Positions 7,943 to 17,687 of a stretch of DNA of 64,000 nucleotides are shown in pieces. Numbering within the stretch: position 1 is the stretch's first letter; each line of letters opens with the position of its first letter. The notes under the pieces are model-generated. The model searched no databases. It was not told the DNA's origin and saw only the letters and a program-made list of their open reading frames with translations. Source of the stretch: Leptospira sp. GIMC2001. Its GTDB lineage: Bacteria > Spirochaetota > Leptospiria > Leptospirales > Leptospiraceae. Where the stretch lies: positions 2,385,097 to 2,449,096 of the forward strand of contig NZ_CP115468.1 of NCBI RefSeq assembly GCF_028462125.1. The letters are read 5' to 3'. A program made the position numbers and the translations under genes.

Positions 7943-9823
7943 ATGAGTATGTATAAATCAATCAACGAAGCAATCCTAACCTCTCTTGCCAAGAATCGTG
8001 ACAAGAAATTATATTTTACAAAAGATAAATCTAAGAATTTCCAAGGAGAAACCTTAGGATCCGTTTTTCTCAAAGCAGAAAATCTTGGTATCGCTTTAAT
8101 AGACCTCGGACTTCAACCGCAAGAAAAAGTCGGAATCATGGCTGACAACCGTGTGGAATGGGCAATCGCAGACCTATCCGTACTTTTAAATGGAGCAACC
8201 AACGTTCCTAGAGGATCAGACTCGACTCCGCAAGAAATCCAATACATCTTGGAACACAGTGAATGCAAATTTTGTTTTGTTGAACATGAGAAATTGCTCG
8301 AGTCCATACTCAAGATCGCAGACAAAACCCAAGTTTCAAAATTCATCGTGCTTGATCCAGATTTCAAGGGTGATCCTAAGAATGAATCGGTTCTCACACT
8401 AAAAGAACTACTTACTCACGGCGAAAAGCTAAGAGACAAACATATTGCAGAACTTCATAAGAGAATGCATGCAACAAAATCGGATGATCTATTTACGATT
8501 ATCTATACTTCTGGAACAACAGGAATGCCAAAAGGTGTTATGCTTACTCATAGAAATATGCTCTACAACGTTGAAGAAGTCCCTCCTCTCGTTGGTCTTG
8601 GAGCCGGTGATCGAGCACTTTCCATTCTACCAGTCTGGCATATATTCGAGCGAGCATTGTACTATGCGATCATTGAAAGAGGATCAGCAATCTATTATAC
8701 AAACGTTCGAGAACTTAGAGATGATTTCCAGAAAGTAAAACCAACCTTTATGGCATCTGCTCCAAGGCTCTGGGAGAATTTATATACAGGAATTAAGCAG
8801 AAATTGGAAAAAGCATCCGACGTTCAGCAAAAGGTTTTCGAAGGGGCGTATGAACTTTGTAAGACTTGGAAGGATAGCGTGGATTATCTTTCAGGCAATA
8901 AATTATTGCAAAAAGAAGAAGATCTTCTCGAAAAAGCTAAGAATACAGCATTCAGTCTTGCTGCATCCGTAAATCTTTTTCTTCCAGCACAAATTGCAGA
9001 CAGAATCGTATTCCAAAAAATCAGAGATGTGTTAGGTGGACAACTCAAAGGAACTATTTCGGGTGGAGGAGCACTTCCATCGCATGTGGATGAGTTTTTC
9101 AACGTTGTAGGAGTTCCTGTTTATGAAGGATACGGAATGACAGAAAGTGCACCTATCATTTCTGTTCGTAAAGTTGGACGAATCATCCAGGGATCTGTTG
9201 GATTTGCACCTAAAGGAACAGAAGTAAAAATCTTAGATGATAAAGGCAATGCTGTTCCAACAGGCAAGATGGGAATCATCCATGTAAGAGGACCTCAGGT
9301 CATGAAAGGATACTATAAGAATCCTGAAGCAACCTCCAAAACTATCAATAATGGTTGGCTCAACACAGGAGATCTAGGATTTATATCTTTTAACGGATCT
9401 ATTTCTGTTCGCGGTCGTGTAAAGGATACAATCGTTCTTCTTGGTGGAGAAAATATTGAACCAGTTCCTATCGAGAATATGCTACTTGAGAATGCAATGG
9501 TCAATCAAGTAATCATTGTTGGACAAGATCAGAAAAACCTAACAGCACTTATCTGGCCAGAATTTTCCAAATTAGAAGAGAACGGATTCAAGCTAAAAGA
9601 AGGCGAGAATCTCAATTCCAATAAAGAATTGCGTGCTTTCTTTCAGACAATCATCAAGAAAACAATCTCATCCGAGAATGGATTCAAATCCTTTGAGAAA
9701 GTAACTGATTTTCGTTTCCTTCCAAAGCCAATGGAAGTTGGTGATGAACTTACCAATCTATTCAAGATGAAAAGAAACGTGATCATGGACAAATACAAAG
9801 ATCTAATCAATTCAATGTATTGA
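7943..9823 (+). CDS. Long-chain acyl-CoA synthetase (AMP-forming)
   Basis: A 626-residue adenylate-forming enzyme that activates fatty acids to acyl-CoA through an acyl-AMP intermediate. The AMP-binding motif TSGTTGMPKG is at 189-198. The adenine-binding GYGMTESAP and the hinge-region NTGDLGF with VLLGGENIEP follow. Length and the bacterial FadD15/plant LACS-like spacing point to the long-chain family. The gene stands alone between a plus-strand TPR gene and the convergent deacetylase gene. It has no recognisable SD and may be translated from a leaderless mRNA. Confidence 0.9.
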   Translation: MSMYKSINEAILTSLAKNRDKKLYFTKDKSKNFQGETLGSVFLKAENLGIALIDLGLQPQEKVGIMADNRVEWAIADLSVLLNGATNVPRGSDSTPQEIQYILEHSECKFCFVEHEKLLESILKIADKTQVSKFIVLDPDFKGDPKNESVLTLKELLTHGEKLRDKHIAELHKRMHATKSDDLFTIIYTSGTTGMPKGVMLTHRNMLYNVEEVPPLVGLGAGDRALSILPVWHIFERALYYAIIERGSAIYYTNVRELRDDFQKVKPTFMASAPRLWENLYTGIKQKLEKASDVQQKVFEGAYELCKTWKDSVDYLSGNKLLQKEEDLLEKAKNTAFSLAASVNLFLPAQIADRIVFQKIRDVLGGQLKGTISGGGALPSHVDEFFNVVGVPVYEGYGMTESAPIISVRKVGRIIQGSVGFAPKGTEVKILDDKGNAVPTGKMGIIHVRGPQVMKGYYKNPEATSKTINNGWLNTGDLGFISFNGSISVRGRVKDTIVLLGGENIEPVPIENMLLENAMVNQVIIVGQDQKNLTALIWPEFSKLEENGFKLKEGENLNSNKELRAFFQTIIKKTISSENGFKSFEKVTDFRFLPKPMEVGDELTNLFKMKRNVIMDKYKDLINSMY

Positions 9824-9851
9824 TTTATTGATTCAATCAATCTTGTTTAGT

Positions 9852-11045
9852 TCAATCTTGTTTATCGTTTAAAACTTCAGAGACCGTGACGAATGAGTAA
9901 CCCTTTTTCTTCATGGTCTCAATAAATTCGGGTAAGATATCAATCAGCTTATCAAATTTTCTCGGACTACCCAAATGCATCAGCAAAATGGCACCATTCA
10001 TTCCATTTGAATCACGATTTTCCCATTTGTACAAAAAATCCAATGCTTCCCGACCTGTTTTATAGAATGGATTCTTAACAACAGTTGGTTTACCTTTCTC
10101 ACTGATTTTGGTAATAAATTGTTTATGAATATAGTCAGGAAGATCAAGAGAGCCGACTGAATTTTTGGACCACATGATATGATCTTTGTATCCAATAGAT
10201 GCATGCGAATTCAGAATCAATGTGTTTACGGCGCCATATGGAAGTCTATAGAATTTGGTTAGATTATCGCCTGTTATATCCAGATATTTAGTCTCAACTC
10301 GATACAATTCTTCTGCCATTCTCTCGAGAGTCATCGCGTCTTTGGAAACATAATCCAAAACCTTTCTTCGTTTAGGAGATGTTTCATGAACACTTCTTAC
10401 ATAGTTGAAGTGGCTCCAAGTATGATTGGCGAATTCTACCTTATTGGACTTTGCCATTTTCTTGATATAGCGAATATTCGAGCTCATAAAAAATGAACCC
10501 GTTGTATCGGATGGCCTCTCATTCGAGAGAAAAATCGTAACTTTGATATTGTATTTTTTTATAAGATTTTCAATTGTAGAAAGTTCGTTGCCAGTTGCCA
10601 GATCGAAAGTAAGAGCAATCTCTGGAAACTTCTCGTTTCCTCGGGATATATTATTGCCTTTCGAGTCTTTTGCAGCTGCTTCCAAGAACTGAAGATTTTT
10701 TAAAACTTTCTTTTCTAGTTGATTGGTTTCTCGATCTTCTGCCCAATCACCACCTTCCCGAATGCGAAGAGATTCTTCTTCCCTAATCTGTTCTGCGTAC
10801 ATAAGTGAATTGAGACTGGATTCTAAGTCATCGATTGTATTTTGTTTGAGTTTTAATTCTTGTTCAATCTGGCTTAAGGAAAATTTGAGATAGAGAAGAT
10901 AGGCTCCAATCGTTGAGAGAAAAATAAGAACAAGGATAATTGTTGTGCGAAGAATCAATCTCTTAACTCTCTGCCTAAACTGATCATCACGAGATATATC
11001 CTGACTGAGTTCGTTGACGAGGTCTTGGACTTTTTCTTCTTCCAT
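9852..11045 (-). CDS. Membrane-anchored polysaccharide deacetylase
   Basis: A 397-residue NodB-type deacetylase. A cytoplasmic N-terminus is followed by one membrane segment (about 30-52), a coiled-coil stretch (about 55-120) and the catalytic domain (about 140-390) outside the membrane. The first NodB motif reads TFDLATG with Asp148; the second Asp of the usual TFDDG is replaced, as in the TFDAxxG subgroup. The metal-binding NHTWSH has His208 and His212, and motif 3 is YRLPYG. It probably removes acetyl groups from peptidoglycan or another envelope glycan. It is the last gene of the rpsU-dnaG-rpoD-tyrS cluster, 14 bp after tyrS. Confidence 0.8.
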   Translation of the reverse strand: MEEEKVQDLVNELSQDISRDDQFRQRVKRLILRTTIILVLIFLSTIGAYLLYLKFSLSQIEQELKLKQNTIDDLESSLNSLMYAEQIREEESLRIREGGDWAEDRETNQLEKKVLKNLQFLEAAAKDSKGNNISRGNEKFPEIALTFDLATGNELSTIENLIKKYNIKVTIFLSNERPSDTTGSFFMSSNIRYIKKMAKSNKVEFANHTWSHFNYVRSVHETSPKRRKVLDYVSKDAMTLERMAEELYRVETKYLDITGDNLTKFYRLPYGAVNTLILNSHASIGYKDHIMWSKNSVGSLDLPDYIHKQFITKISEKGKPTVVKNPFYKTGREALDFLYKWENRDSNGMNGAILLMHLGSPRKFDKLIDILPEFIETMKKKGYSFVTVSEVLNDKQD

Positions 11046-11059
11046 GGAAATACTCGTGA

Positions 11060-12280
11060 TCAGGTAACGATCTTGATAAATTTTCCTTTCTTGCCTTGTC
11101 TTATAATATACTCATTGCCTTGCGACAAAGAATAGGATTCATCTTGGATTTTTTCTTCGTTAACATAGATTCCACCATTCTTGATCAATCGCCTGCCTTC
11201 AGATGCAGAACTGGTAAAACCAATTTGATTGAGAACGGATGCAAGCAGTGGAGGCTTATCTTGGAAAAATTCCGAACCAATACTATGTGTCGGAATCTCA
11301 TCTGGTAGAGCGCGAGCTTTCGTATTATGAATTCGATTCCATTCTTCAATCGCCTCTTCATTAGAAGAGGCAGGATGCAGTTGATCCATGATTGCACGAG
11401 CCATCTTAGTTTTCATTTCTTTGGGATGGATTTCTTGGTTTGCTACAGATTTTTTATAAGATTCGATTTCGGGTAGTGGAATATCAGTAAGAATCTCAAA
11501 ATAACTCCACATCAATGTATCGGACACAGACATAAGCTTACCATACATATCAATCGGTGCTTCTGTGATTCCCACATAATTGCCAAGAGATTTAGACATC
11601 TTCTTCTCACCGTCAAGACCAACCAACAAAGGCAAGGTAACAACGCATTGAGCTTCTTTACCATAATCACGTTGAAGCTCTCGACCCACCAATAGATTGA
11701 ACTTCTGGTCGGTTCCGCCGATCTCTACATCGGATTCCATAACAACGGAATCATAGCCTTGGAATAGAGGATACATGAACTCAAGTAGTGAGATGGAATT
11801 GCCCGACTTGTATCTTTTGCTGAAATCATCTCTCTCAAGCAGTCGTGCAACCGAATACTTAGCAGTAAGTCCCAATACATCTTCCACTTTCATAGGAAGA
11901 CACCATTCTGAGTTAAAAACAACTTGCGTTGCCTTAGGATCTAAAATCTTAAAAACTTGTTCTTGGTAAGTCTTAGCATAACCCGCAACTTCTTCTTTGG
12001 TGAGTCGCTTTCTTGTCTCCGACTTACCACTTGGATCTCCAATCATACCCGTAAAGTCACCTAACAAGAAATACACAGTATGCCCGAGTTCTTGGAAATG
12101 CCTAAGCTTCCGAAGCAGCACCAAATGTCCCAAATGAAGATCGGGAGCAGTTGGATCAAAACCTGCCTTTATCTTGAGAGATTTTTTCTTCTCAATCTTT
12201 GATGCGAGTTCAGCTTCGCTGATTACTTCGACGGTTCCCCGTCGAATTTTTTCTAATTGAAGTTTTGTAGAATCTAACAC
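11060..12280 (-). CDS. tyrS: Tyrosyl-tRNA synthetase
   Basis: A 406-residue class I aminoacyl-tRNA synthetase that charges tRNA-Tyr. The HIGH-type motif is HLGH at 49-52 and the KMSKS loop is at 227-231. A C-terminal S4 RNA-binding domain (about 340-400) contains [15 protein letters not shown]. The start is a GTG at 12280, two bases after the rpoD stop codon, so it is clearly cotranscribed with rpoD. Confidence 0.97.
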   Translation of the reverse strand: MLDSTKLQLEKIRRGTVEVISEAELASKIEKKKSLKIKAGFDPTAPDLHLGHLVLLRKLRHFQELGHTVYFLLGDFTGMIGDPSGKSETRKRLTKEEVAGYAKTYQEQVFKILDPKATQVVFNSEWCLPMKVEDVLGLTAKYSVARLLERDDFSKRYKSGNSISLLEFMYPLFQGYDSVVMESDVEIGGTDQKFNLLVGRELQRDYGKEAQCVVTLPLLVGLDGEKKMSKSLGNYVGITEAPIDMYGKLMSVSDTLMWSYFEILTDIPLPEIESYKKSVANQEIHPKEMKTKMARAIMDQLHPASSNEEAIEEWNRIHNTKARALPDEIPTHSIGSEFFQDKPPLLASVLNQIGFTSSASEGRRLIKNGGIYVNEEKIQDESYSLSQGNEYIIRQGKKGKFIKIVT

Positions 12281-12282
12281 TA

Positions 12283-14067
12283 TTAATCAATATAATCCTT
12301 AAGTCTTTTGGATCTAGATGGATGGCGAAGTCTTCTAAGAGCTTTCGCTTCGATCTGACGTATACGCTCACGAGTTACCTTGAACTGATAACCCACTTCT
12401 TCTAGAGTCTGTGCATATCCATCATCTAAACCAAATCTCATTCTAATAACTTTCTGCTCACGAGCAGGAAGAGTCTGGAGCACTTGGCGAATCTGTTCGG
12501 CTAATATAGAAGATGCGGCAGCGTTGACTGGAGTCTCAACGTCTTTGTCTTCGATAAAATCACCCAATTCACTGTCTTCTTCGGAACCAACAGGAATCTC
12601 AAGAGAGATTGGTTCCCGGGCAACGTTCTTCACAGCTTTTACTTTGCCAACTGGCCAGCCAAGTCGTTCTGCGATTTCTTCATTGGATGGATCACGACCG
12701 AATTCTTGAACAAACAATCTCGTCTCACGAATCACTTTGTTTACTTGTTCAATCATATGAACAGGAACACGAATCGTACGAGCCTGGTCAGAGATTGCTC
12801 TAGTGATTGCTTGTCTTATCCACCAAGTCGCATAGGTAGAAAATTTATAACCTTTTTTGTATTCGAATTTATCAACAGCTTTGATTAGACCAATATTGCC
12901 TTCTTGGATAAGATCGAAGAAATGCATTCCTCGGTTTGCATAACGCTTTGCAATGGACACAACCAAACGCAAGTTAGCGCGAACCAGTTCTTTTTTGGCT
13001 TGAGAGATTTCTCTCTCACCCTTGATGATTCGCTCTCCCCATTCCTTGATTTCATGAACTGGAGATCCCGCCTCTTGTTCCATACGTCGAAGCTTTCTTT
13101 CGTTATTACGAATGTCTTTGATTACTTCGCGAACTTCATCAATATCGACATCCATCATCTTTTCGATTTCGTCTAGGTTTTCGTTCTTCTCGATGAAGCG
13201 ATTGAAGCCTTTGATTTCCCGAACATCATGTCCGTATTTGGCTTTTATCTTAAGGAAATGTTTCTCAATCTCTTTGATTCGAAAAACCATAGATTTGATT
13301 TTCTGGGATATCTTCTGAATTTCTTTCTGCGATACACCAATATTGCGAATAGCTTCATCAATTTTATTGGATGATAGATCAATGCGTTCTTTGAGTTCAC
13401 GAAACTTCTTAGAGTTCTCGGAATATTTGCGAATGCGATTGGTTGCTTCGTTGAAAACCTTTTCGTCTTGTTGGATGATATCCATATTATCGAAGAAGTT
13501 CTTCTCTAATTTCTCGGCTTCATCTTGGTTTAGAGCGTACAATTTGTCCACTTTTACCAATTCATAGACTTTGATTTTTTTGCTTTTGATCTTAGGAATT
13601 AATTTAGCAAAATTTTGGCGCAATATACTTGATCCGAGAATTGTCTCTTCGATGATTTTCTCACCCTTCTCGATTCTCTTTGCAAGAAAGACTTCTGTCT
13701 CTCCAGAGATAAGACTTACCTTTCCAATTTCTTTTAAATAGAGGCGGATTGGATCTTCTGAACCGCCACCGGCAGGTTCTTTTTTCTTCTTAACGACTTT
13801 CTCTTTTTCTTCTTTTTCTTTCTTCTCTTCTTTTTCGCGATGAACTTTTTCTGGTTGGATCGCTTCTTCGACAGCTTCTTTTGTGTAGTCTTCGACTACT
13901 TCAATTCCGAGCTCATGCAAAAGTGTAAAGACATCATCGATTTTTTCTGAGTTGAGAATTTTGTCAGGAAGGATTTCATTGATCTCATCATAACTTACTT
14001 CCCGATTCGCTTTGCCTAAGGCAATAATCTTCTGTACTTCGGGCATCTCTTGTAGATTTTCAATCAT
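12283..14067 (-). CDS. rpoD: Primary sigma factor RpoD
   Basis: Housekeeping sigma-70 of 594 residues. A region 1.1-like N-terminus is followed by a Lys/Glu-rich linker (about 80-97). Region 1.2 includes [16 protein letters not shown]. Region 2 carries [18 protein letters not shown] and the -10-recognition stretch [18 protein letters not shown]. Region 3 has [10 protein letters not shown]. Region 4.2 has [21 protein letters not shown] good SD (AGGAGA) precedes the ATG at 14067. The gene follows dnaG as in the classical rpsU-dnaG-rpoD operon. Confidence 0.98.
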   Translation of the reverse strand: MIENLQEMPEVQKIIALGKANREVSYDEINEILPDKILNSEKIDDVFTLLHELGIEVVEDYTKEAVEEAIQPEKVHREKEEKKEKEEKEKVVKKKKEPAGGGSEDPIRLYLKEIGKVSLISGETEVFLAKRIEKGEKIIEETILGSSILRQNFAKLIPKIKSKKIKVYELVKVDKLYALNQDEAEKLEKNFFDNMDIIQQDEKVFNEATNRIRKYSENSKKFRELKERIDLSSNKIDEAIRNIGVSQKEIQKISQKIKSMVFRIKEIEKHFLKIKAKYGHDVREIKGFNRFIEKNENLDEIEKMMDVDIDEVREVIKDIRNNERKLRRMEQEAGSPVHEIKEWGERIIKGEREISQAKKELVRANLRLVVSIAKRYANRGMHFFDLIQEGNIGLIKAVDKFEYKKGYKFSTYATWWIRQAITRAISDQARTIRVPVHMIEQVNKVIRETRLFVQEFGRDPSNEEIAERLGWPVGKVKAVKNVAREPISLEIPVGSEEDSELGDFIEDKDVETPVNAAASSILAEQIRQVLQTLPAREQKVIRMRFGLDDGYAQTLEEVGYQFKVTRERIRQIEAKALRRLRHPSRSKRLKDYID

Positions 14068-14094
14068 TTACGAATTCTCCTGGTTTACCTAACT

Positions 14095-15918
14095 CTATTT
14101 CCGCATTGTCTGATGAGAATGTTTCCGAAAGTACGAATTGATTTTCTCAATCTCGTTCTTATGATAAGTTATTTGTGATATGCTCTCAAAATCACCCTCA
14201 GACATCGATGGAAACATATAATATTTGTTCATTTCATTTTCATGGAAAAATTTTCTCTGCGCCATAATCAATTCTTCAAAAACAATTCCTTGGTCTTCTT
14301 CATCTGCAATCTCTTCTTGCATAAGAAACGGTGCAAGACTCTCTCTGATCTTCTCAGGCAGAGATTCTGCAGATAGAAATTCTGCTGGAGTAATTGCCTC
14401 ACCCATATGGAATTGAGTATACAACCACTCCCAAACTATAACACTCGTTTCATCCAGAAAAACTAACTCATCCAAACGGTGAGCGAATCGAAACAAATCC
14501 GGATAGATCACAAGCTTTGCAAGCAAAGTCCTCTCACATTCAACCGCACCCTTTTTTATTGGACGATTGGTGGCAATATTGCGTTGCGTTCTAGTTTGAT
14601 TATCGGATACGGCAGGGGCAAACTGTTCCTTCTCCATACGGAAATCGTTCAACAAAGCCTGATAAGTTAGGCCTATTTTCTTCGCACCTTCCGTAAGAAA
14701 TAGCTGCCTATCCGTTTCCTTTTCCCATTTTTTGGTGAATTGGAATAGCGAACGAATTCCTTTTTTCTTGAGTTCGGGCTCAGATGAGGCATCGGCACCA
14801 AGAAGTGCCTCTGCGACTAGGAAATCCCAACCACTTCTGCCCGATTCTAGCACATTTCGAATCTCAGCTTTATTCTTAGATCTAGATAGTTCAAATGGGT
14901 CAACGCCTTGATCCAAAAATACCACTTCTGTTGGAAGTCCATCTTTGAGAAGGATCTCGGATGCTCGAAGTGCTCCCTTTTTGCCAGCAGCATCTCCGTC
15001 CATAACGAGATAGACTTTATCTGCAAGGTTCTTGAGAATCTTGGATTGGTTCTCAGTAAACGAAGTTCCCAGAGGTGCGAGTACGTTCTGTACGCCTTTT
15101 GTGTATAGACCAATCGCATCCATCACACCTTCCACAAGATAAACCGTTCTGAGGTTGCGAATCTCTTCGCTTGCAAGGTATAGGTTGAAAACTTGCCTAC
15201 CCTTATCATAGACAATCGAATTGGGGCTATTGATGTATTTGGCTTCAACTGTATCGGTTGAAAGAGTTCTACCTGAGAACCCAACAAATCGTCCCGAAGA
15301 ATCTCGAATGGGAAACATGACTCGATTCCTATAGAAATCGTAGATATTTCCTTTCTCGTTTTTCTTGAGTAAACCAAGTTCGATTCCAAGCTCTTCGTCA
15401 AAGCTTGTGCGCAAAATATCAGGTCTTAGATTCTGGAATCCTTCAAGTGCATATCCAATATCAAATTTTTTGATTTCGTCTAGGCTTAGGCCACGACCAA
15501 GTAAATAGTCAAGAGCCTGCTTGCCCGCTTGAGAATGTAGACAGCTCACAAAGAATTCATTTGCCTTTTGGTTGATTCGATAGGCTTCTTCTTTTCGTTT
15601 ATTGCGTTCATTGTCTTCTGGCGACTTACCAGAAGTAAGCGGAATTCCCGATGCTTCCGATAGAATCTCCATGGAGCGAACAAAGTCTACTTTGTTGTAA
15701 TCCATAACAAAACGGAAAATATCACCGGATGCTTTGCAACCAAAGCAATGGTAGTATCCGCCTTGGGAATTTACATTGAATGAGGGAGTTTTTTCGTTGT
15801 GAAAAGGACAGAGTCCTAAGTAATTTTTGCCAGCTTTCTTAAGAGGAATGAATCTAGAAATATAACTTTCTATAGGGACTTCCCTTCGAACTCTCTCCTT
15901 GAAGTCGGAACCGGACAT
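14095..15918 (-). CDS. dnaG: DNA primase DnaG
   Basis: A 607-residue replicative primase. The N-terminal zinc finger uses Cys37, His40, Cys58 and Cys61. The TOPRIM catalytic core has LVEGVMDAIG with Glu263 and MDGDAAG with the Asp307/Asp309 pair. The C-terminal helicase-interaction domain (about 450-607) is diverged. It lies between yqeY (1 bp upstream) and rpoD (27 bp downstream). Confidence 0.97.
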   Translation of the reverse strand: MSGSDFKERVRREVPIESYISRFIPLKKAGKNYLGLCPFHNEKTPSFNVNSQGGYYHCFGCKASGDIFRFVMDYNKVDFVRSMEILSEASGIPLTSGKSPEDNERNKRKEEAYRINQKANEFFVSCLHSQAGKQALDYLLGRGLSLDEIKKFDIGYALEGFQNLRPDILRTSFDEELGIELGLLKKNEKGNIYDFYRNRVMFPIRDSSGRFVGFSGRTLSTDTVEAKYINSPNSIVYDKGRQVFNLYLASEEIRNLRTVYLVEGVMDAIGLYTKGVQNVLAPLGTSFTENQSKILKNLADKVYLVMDGDAAGKKGALRASEILLKDGLPTEVVFLDQGVDPFELSRSKNKAEIRNVLESGRSGWDFLVAEALLGADASSEPELKKKGIRSLFQFTKKWEKETDRQLFLTEGAKKIGLTYQALLNDFRMEKEQFAPAVSDNQTRTQRNIATNRPIKKGAVECERTLLAKLVIYPDLFRFAHRLDELVFLDETSVIVWEWLYTQFHMGEAITPAEFLSAESLPEKIRESLAPFLMQEEIADEEDQGIVFEELIMAQRKFFHENEMNKYYMFPSMSEGDFESISQITYHKNEIEKINSYFRKHSHQTMRK

Positions 15919-15919
15919 G

Positions 15920-16381
15920 TTAAGATAATGCCTGTAGTGATCTCTTAACTATTTCGGATACCTTAGATCCGTCAATATTTTGCCCTTTGAAATTTTGCAT
16001 GACTTTTCCCATCACCTTACCGGTATCAGATGGACCTTTTGCAGGAAGTTGAGTAATTGCATCATCTACAGCCTTTTGGATCGCATCTTCGCCAATCTCT
16101 TCTGGCAAATACTTAGCGATGACAACGGCTTCTGCTTCTTCTTTGGCAGCAAGATCTTCTCTTCCCGCCTTTCTATATTCAGCAGCTGAGTCTTTACGTT
16201 GAGATAGATTCTTCTTGAGTATAAGAATCATCGCAGGGTCGGGAATCTCCTTCGCACCTGTCTTGGTTAAATCGTATTGAATCTCAGATTTTAATAAACG
16301 AAGGGTACCAAGCTCAGGCTCAATATGAGATCTTAGAGCTTCCTTGAGGTCACTATATACTATTTCCTGGATTGTGGGCAT
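15920..16381 (-). CDS. yqeY: GatB/YqeY domain protein
   Basis: A 153-residue protein of the YqeY family, made of the helical domain that in GatB contacts tRNA. Family signatures include RKAGREDLAAKEEAEA, AKYLPEEI and the C-terminal GKVMGKVMQNFKGQNIDGSKV. Its cellular role is not settled. Its place between rpsU and dnaG is common in many bacterial phyla. Confidence 0.93.
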   Translation of the reverse strand: MPTIQEIVYSDLKEALRSHIEPELGTLRLLKSEIQYDLTKTGAKEIPDPAMILILKKNLSQRKDSAAEYRKAGREDLAAKEEAEAVVIAKYLPEEIGEDAIQKAVDDAITQLPAKGPSDTGKVMGKVMQNFKGQNIDGSKVSEIVKRSLQALS

Positions 16382-16425
16382 TATATCGGTAAACCGCCAT
16401 CCCGGAAGGAACGTAAGATAGGGTC

Positions 16426-16635
16426 TTAGACCTTATCTTTCTTGGCGTACAGTCTTTTCTTTTTATCTCTTTTTCTTACAGCAGCTTCAATAGCTTTCTT
16501 CTTAACGACGCTTGGCTTTTCAAAGTATTCACGTCTCTTAATTTCGCTCATGATACCAGCATTGGCACAGTCACGCTTAAATCTTCGTAGGGCAGCCTCA
16601 ATAGATTCGCCGTCTTTTATTATAATTCCTACCAT
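16426..16635 (-). CDS. rpsU: Ribosomal protein S21
   Basis: A 69-residue small-subunit ribosomal protein. The start is the ATG at 16635, giving the family N-terminus MVGIIIKDGESIEAALRRFK; a TTG seven codons earlier overlaps the GAGGAG that probably serves as SD (spacing about 13). The C-terminus is rich in Lys/Arg. It is the first gene of the macromolecular-synthesis cluster. Confidence 0.95.
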   Translation of the reverse strand: MVGIIIKDGESIEAALRRFKRDCANAGIMSEIKRREYFEKPSVVKKKAIEAAVRKRDKKKRLYAKKDKV

Positions 16636-16670
16636 AAAGGAAAAAATGCTCCTCAAAACCGAATGGATAT

Positions 16671-16701
16671 CCTATAGTTTTTGACCTATGTATTTTGTCA
16701 A
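16671..16701 (-). promoter_or_regulatory. Candidate promoter of the rpsU-dnaG-rpoD cluster
   Basis: On the minus strand, TTGACA (16701-16696) is followed at 17 bases by ACTATA (16678-16673), or at 19 bases by TATAGG. It faces rpsU and lies in the short gap before it. Confidence 0.45.
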
Positions 16702-16725
16702 GAAAGGGAATGCGGTTCTCCCAAC

Positions 16726-17637
16726 TTAAATTTCGACGAGAAGGTCTTGCCAAATGTCCTTAGGATCATCGTCTTCACCTACTTCCCGAAATATCAAGCG
16801 ATAGTCGATGATAAGATGTTCGATCTGCAAGAAGACTTCTTCGAATCGCTTGAGAACAATATCCGCATTGCATCCTGGAGAAAATGTAAAAAACGAACGT
16901 GTGCCTTGATGTAAGAAAATATCATCTTTCTTAAGATGGGCTTGGATACGAGCTTGGATTTCTTTTAGGAGTTCGAAGGATTTCTGAAGACCGAGAGCAT
17001 CAAAATACTTGGTAAGATCTTGGATATAGAAATGAGTGATCACTCCAGCTTTTCCAGCCAATTCAATCTGGTTGCGAATTCTTGCAAAGAATTGGTCCGA
17101 GAACTCACGAAATAGAGGGAAATAGCGATGCTCTCCTCCGCCAACAGCATAACCCAAATTTTCCAAAAGCTGAACGATTGGATTCCATTTGGATTCGAGA
17201 ACCGGTCTATCCTTTCTATGAACTAAGATCAGAATAAAACCAGCTCTCTGTGCAGAATGAACGGATGTGGATGTGATAAATTCGATCTGATCCTTGGTAA
17301 AACTTCCTGTCGCAACAGGTTTCTTAGGTAAGTATTCGCGAAAGATTTTGTCTTTATTGTTTATGATTTTTTCTTCAATTTTGGCCGGAGACAGAAGCCT
17401 AAAACCGAACTCATAGAGATAGGATCCGCCCCAGAGAAATCCTTGGTAGGCTTCCAATTTGCCGAGCTCTAGAGTGAGTGCTTTTGCAAAAAAATCCCAA
17501 TCCCGATTGTCCCATAGATCACCCGTCTGATAAAAACCTGGAATATGACTTGTATTCTTAGATAAAATCTCACAAGTCTGAATGTATACGTCTTCCAATT
17601 CTATATTTCCTAATAGGTTCTCAGCGATTAAGCTCAT
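16726..17637 (-). CDS. Protein with degenerate GGDEF-like C-terminal domain
   Basis: A 303-residue protein of no family I can name with certainty. Residues about 198-285 follow the secondary-structure and residue pattern of a diguanylate cyclase domain: a strand with HFYIQDLTKYFDALG (compare the DxDxFKxxND of GGDEF domains), a helix with LLKEIQARIQ, then KKDDIFLHQGTRSFFTFSPG where QGTRS sits in the place of GGDEF. Catalytic and Mg-binding residues are missing, so it should be inactive, perhaps a c-di-GMP or protein-binding relic. The N-terminal 190 residues show no known domain. The start is the ATG at 17637, with AAAGGA upstream. It is divergent from fbp, with 50 bp between starts. Confidence 0.6.
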   Translation of the reverse strand: MSLIAENLLGNIELEDVYIQTCEILSKNTSHIPGFYQTGDLWDNRDWDFFAKALTLELGKLEAYQGFLWGGSYLYEFGFRLLSPAKIEEKIINNKDKIFREYLPKKPVATGSFTKDQIEFITSTSVHSAQRAGFILILVHRKDRPVLESKWNPIVQLLENLGYAVGGGEHRYFPLFREFSDQFFARIRNQIELAGKAGVITHFYIQDLTKYFDALGLQKSFELLKEIQARIQAHLKKDDIFLHQGTRSFFTFSPGCNADIVLKRFEEVFLQIEHLIIDYRLIFREVGEDDDPKDIWQDLLVEI

Positions 17638-17687
17638 AGATTTTCCTTTACCGAGGATGGAATCTTGAGATTTTGGTAATACGTTCT

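Noticed and set aside
9824..9851. Inverted TTGATT/AATCAA repeat between the convergent acyl-CoA synthetase and deacetylase genes
   Set aside because: Too AT-rich and imperfect to call a terminator.
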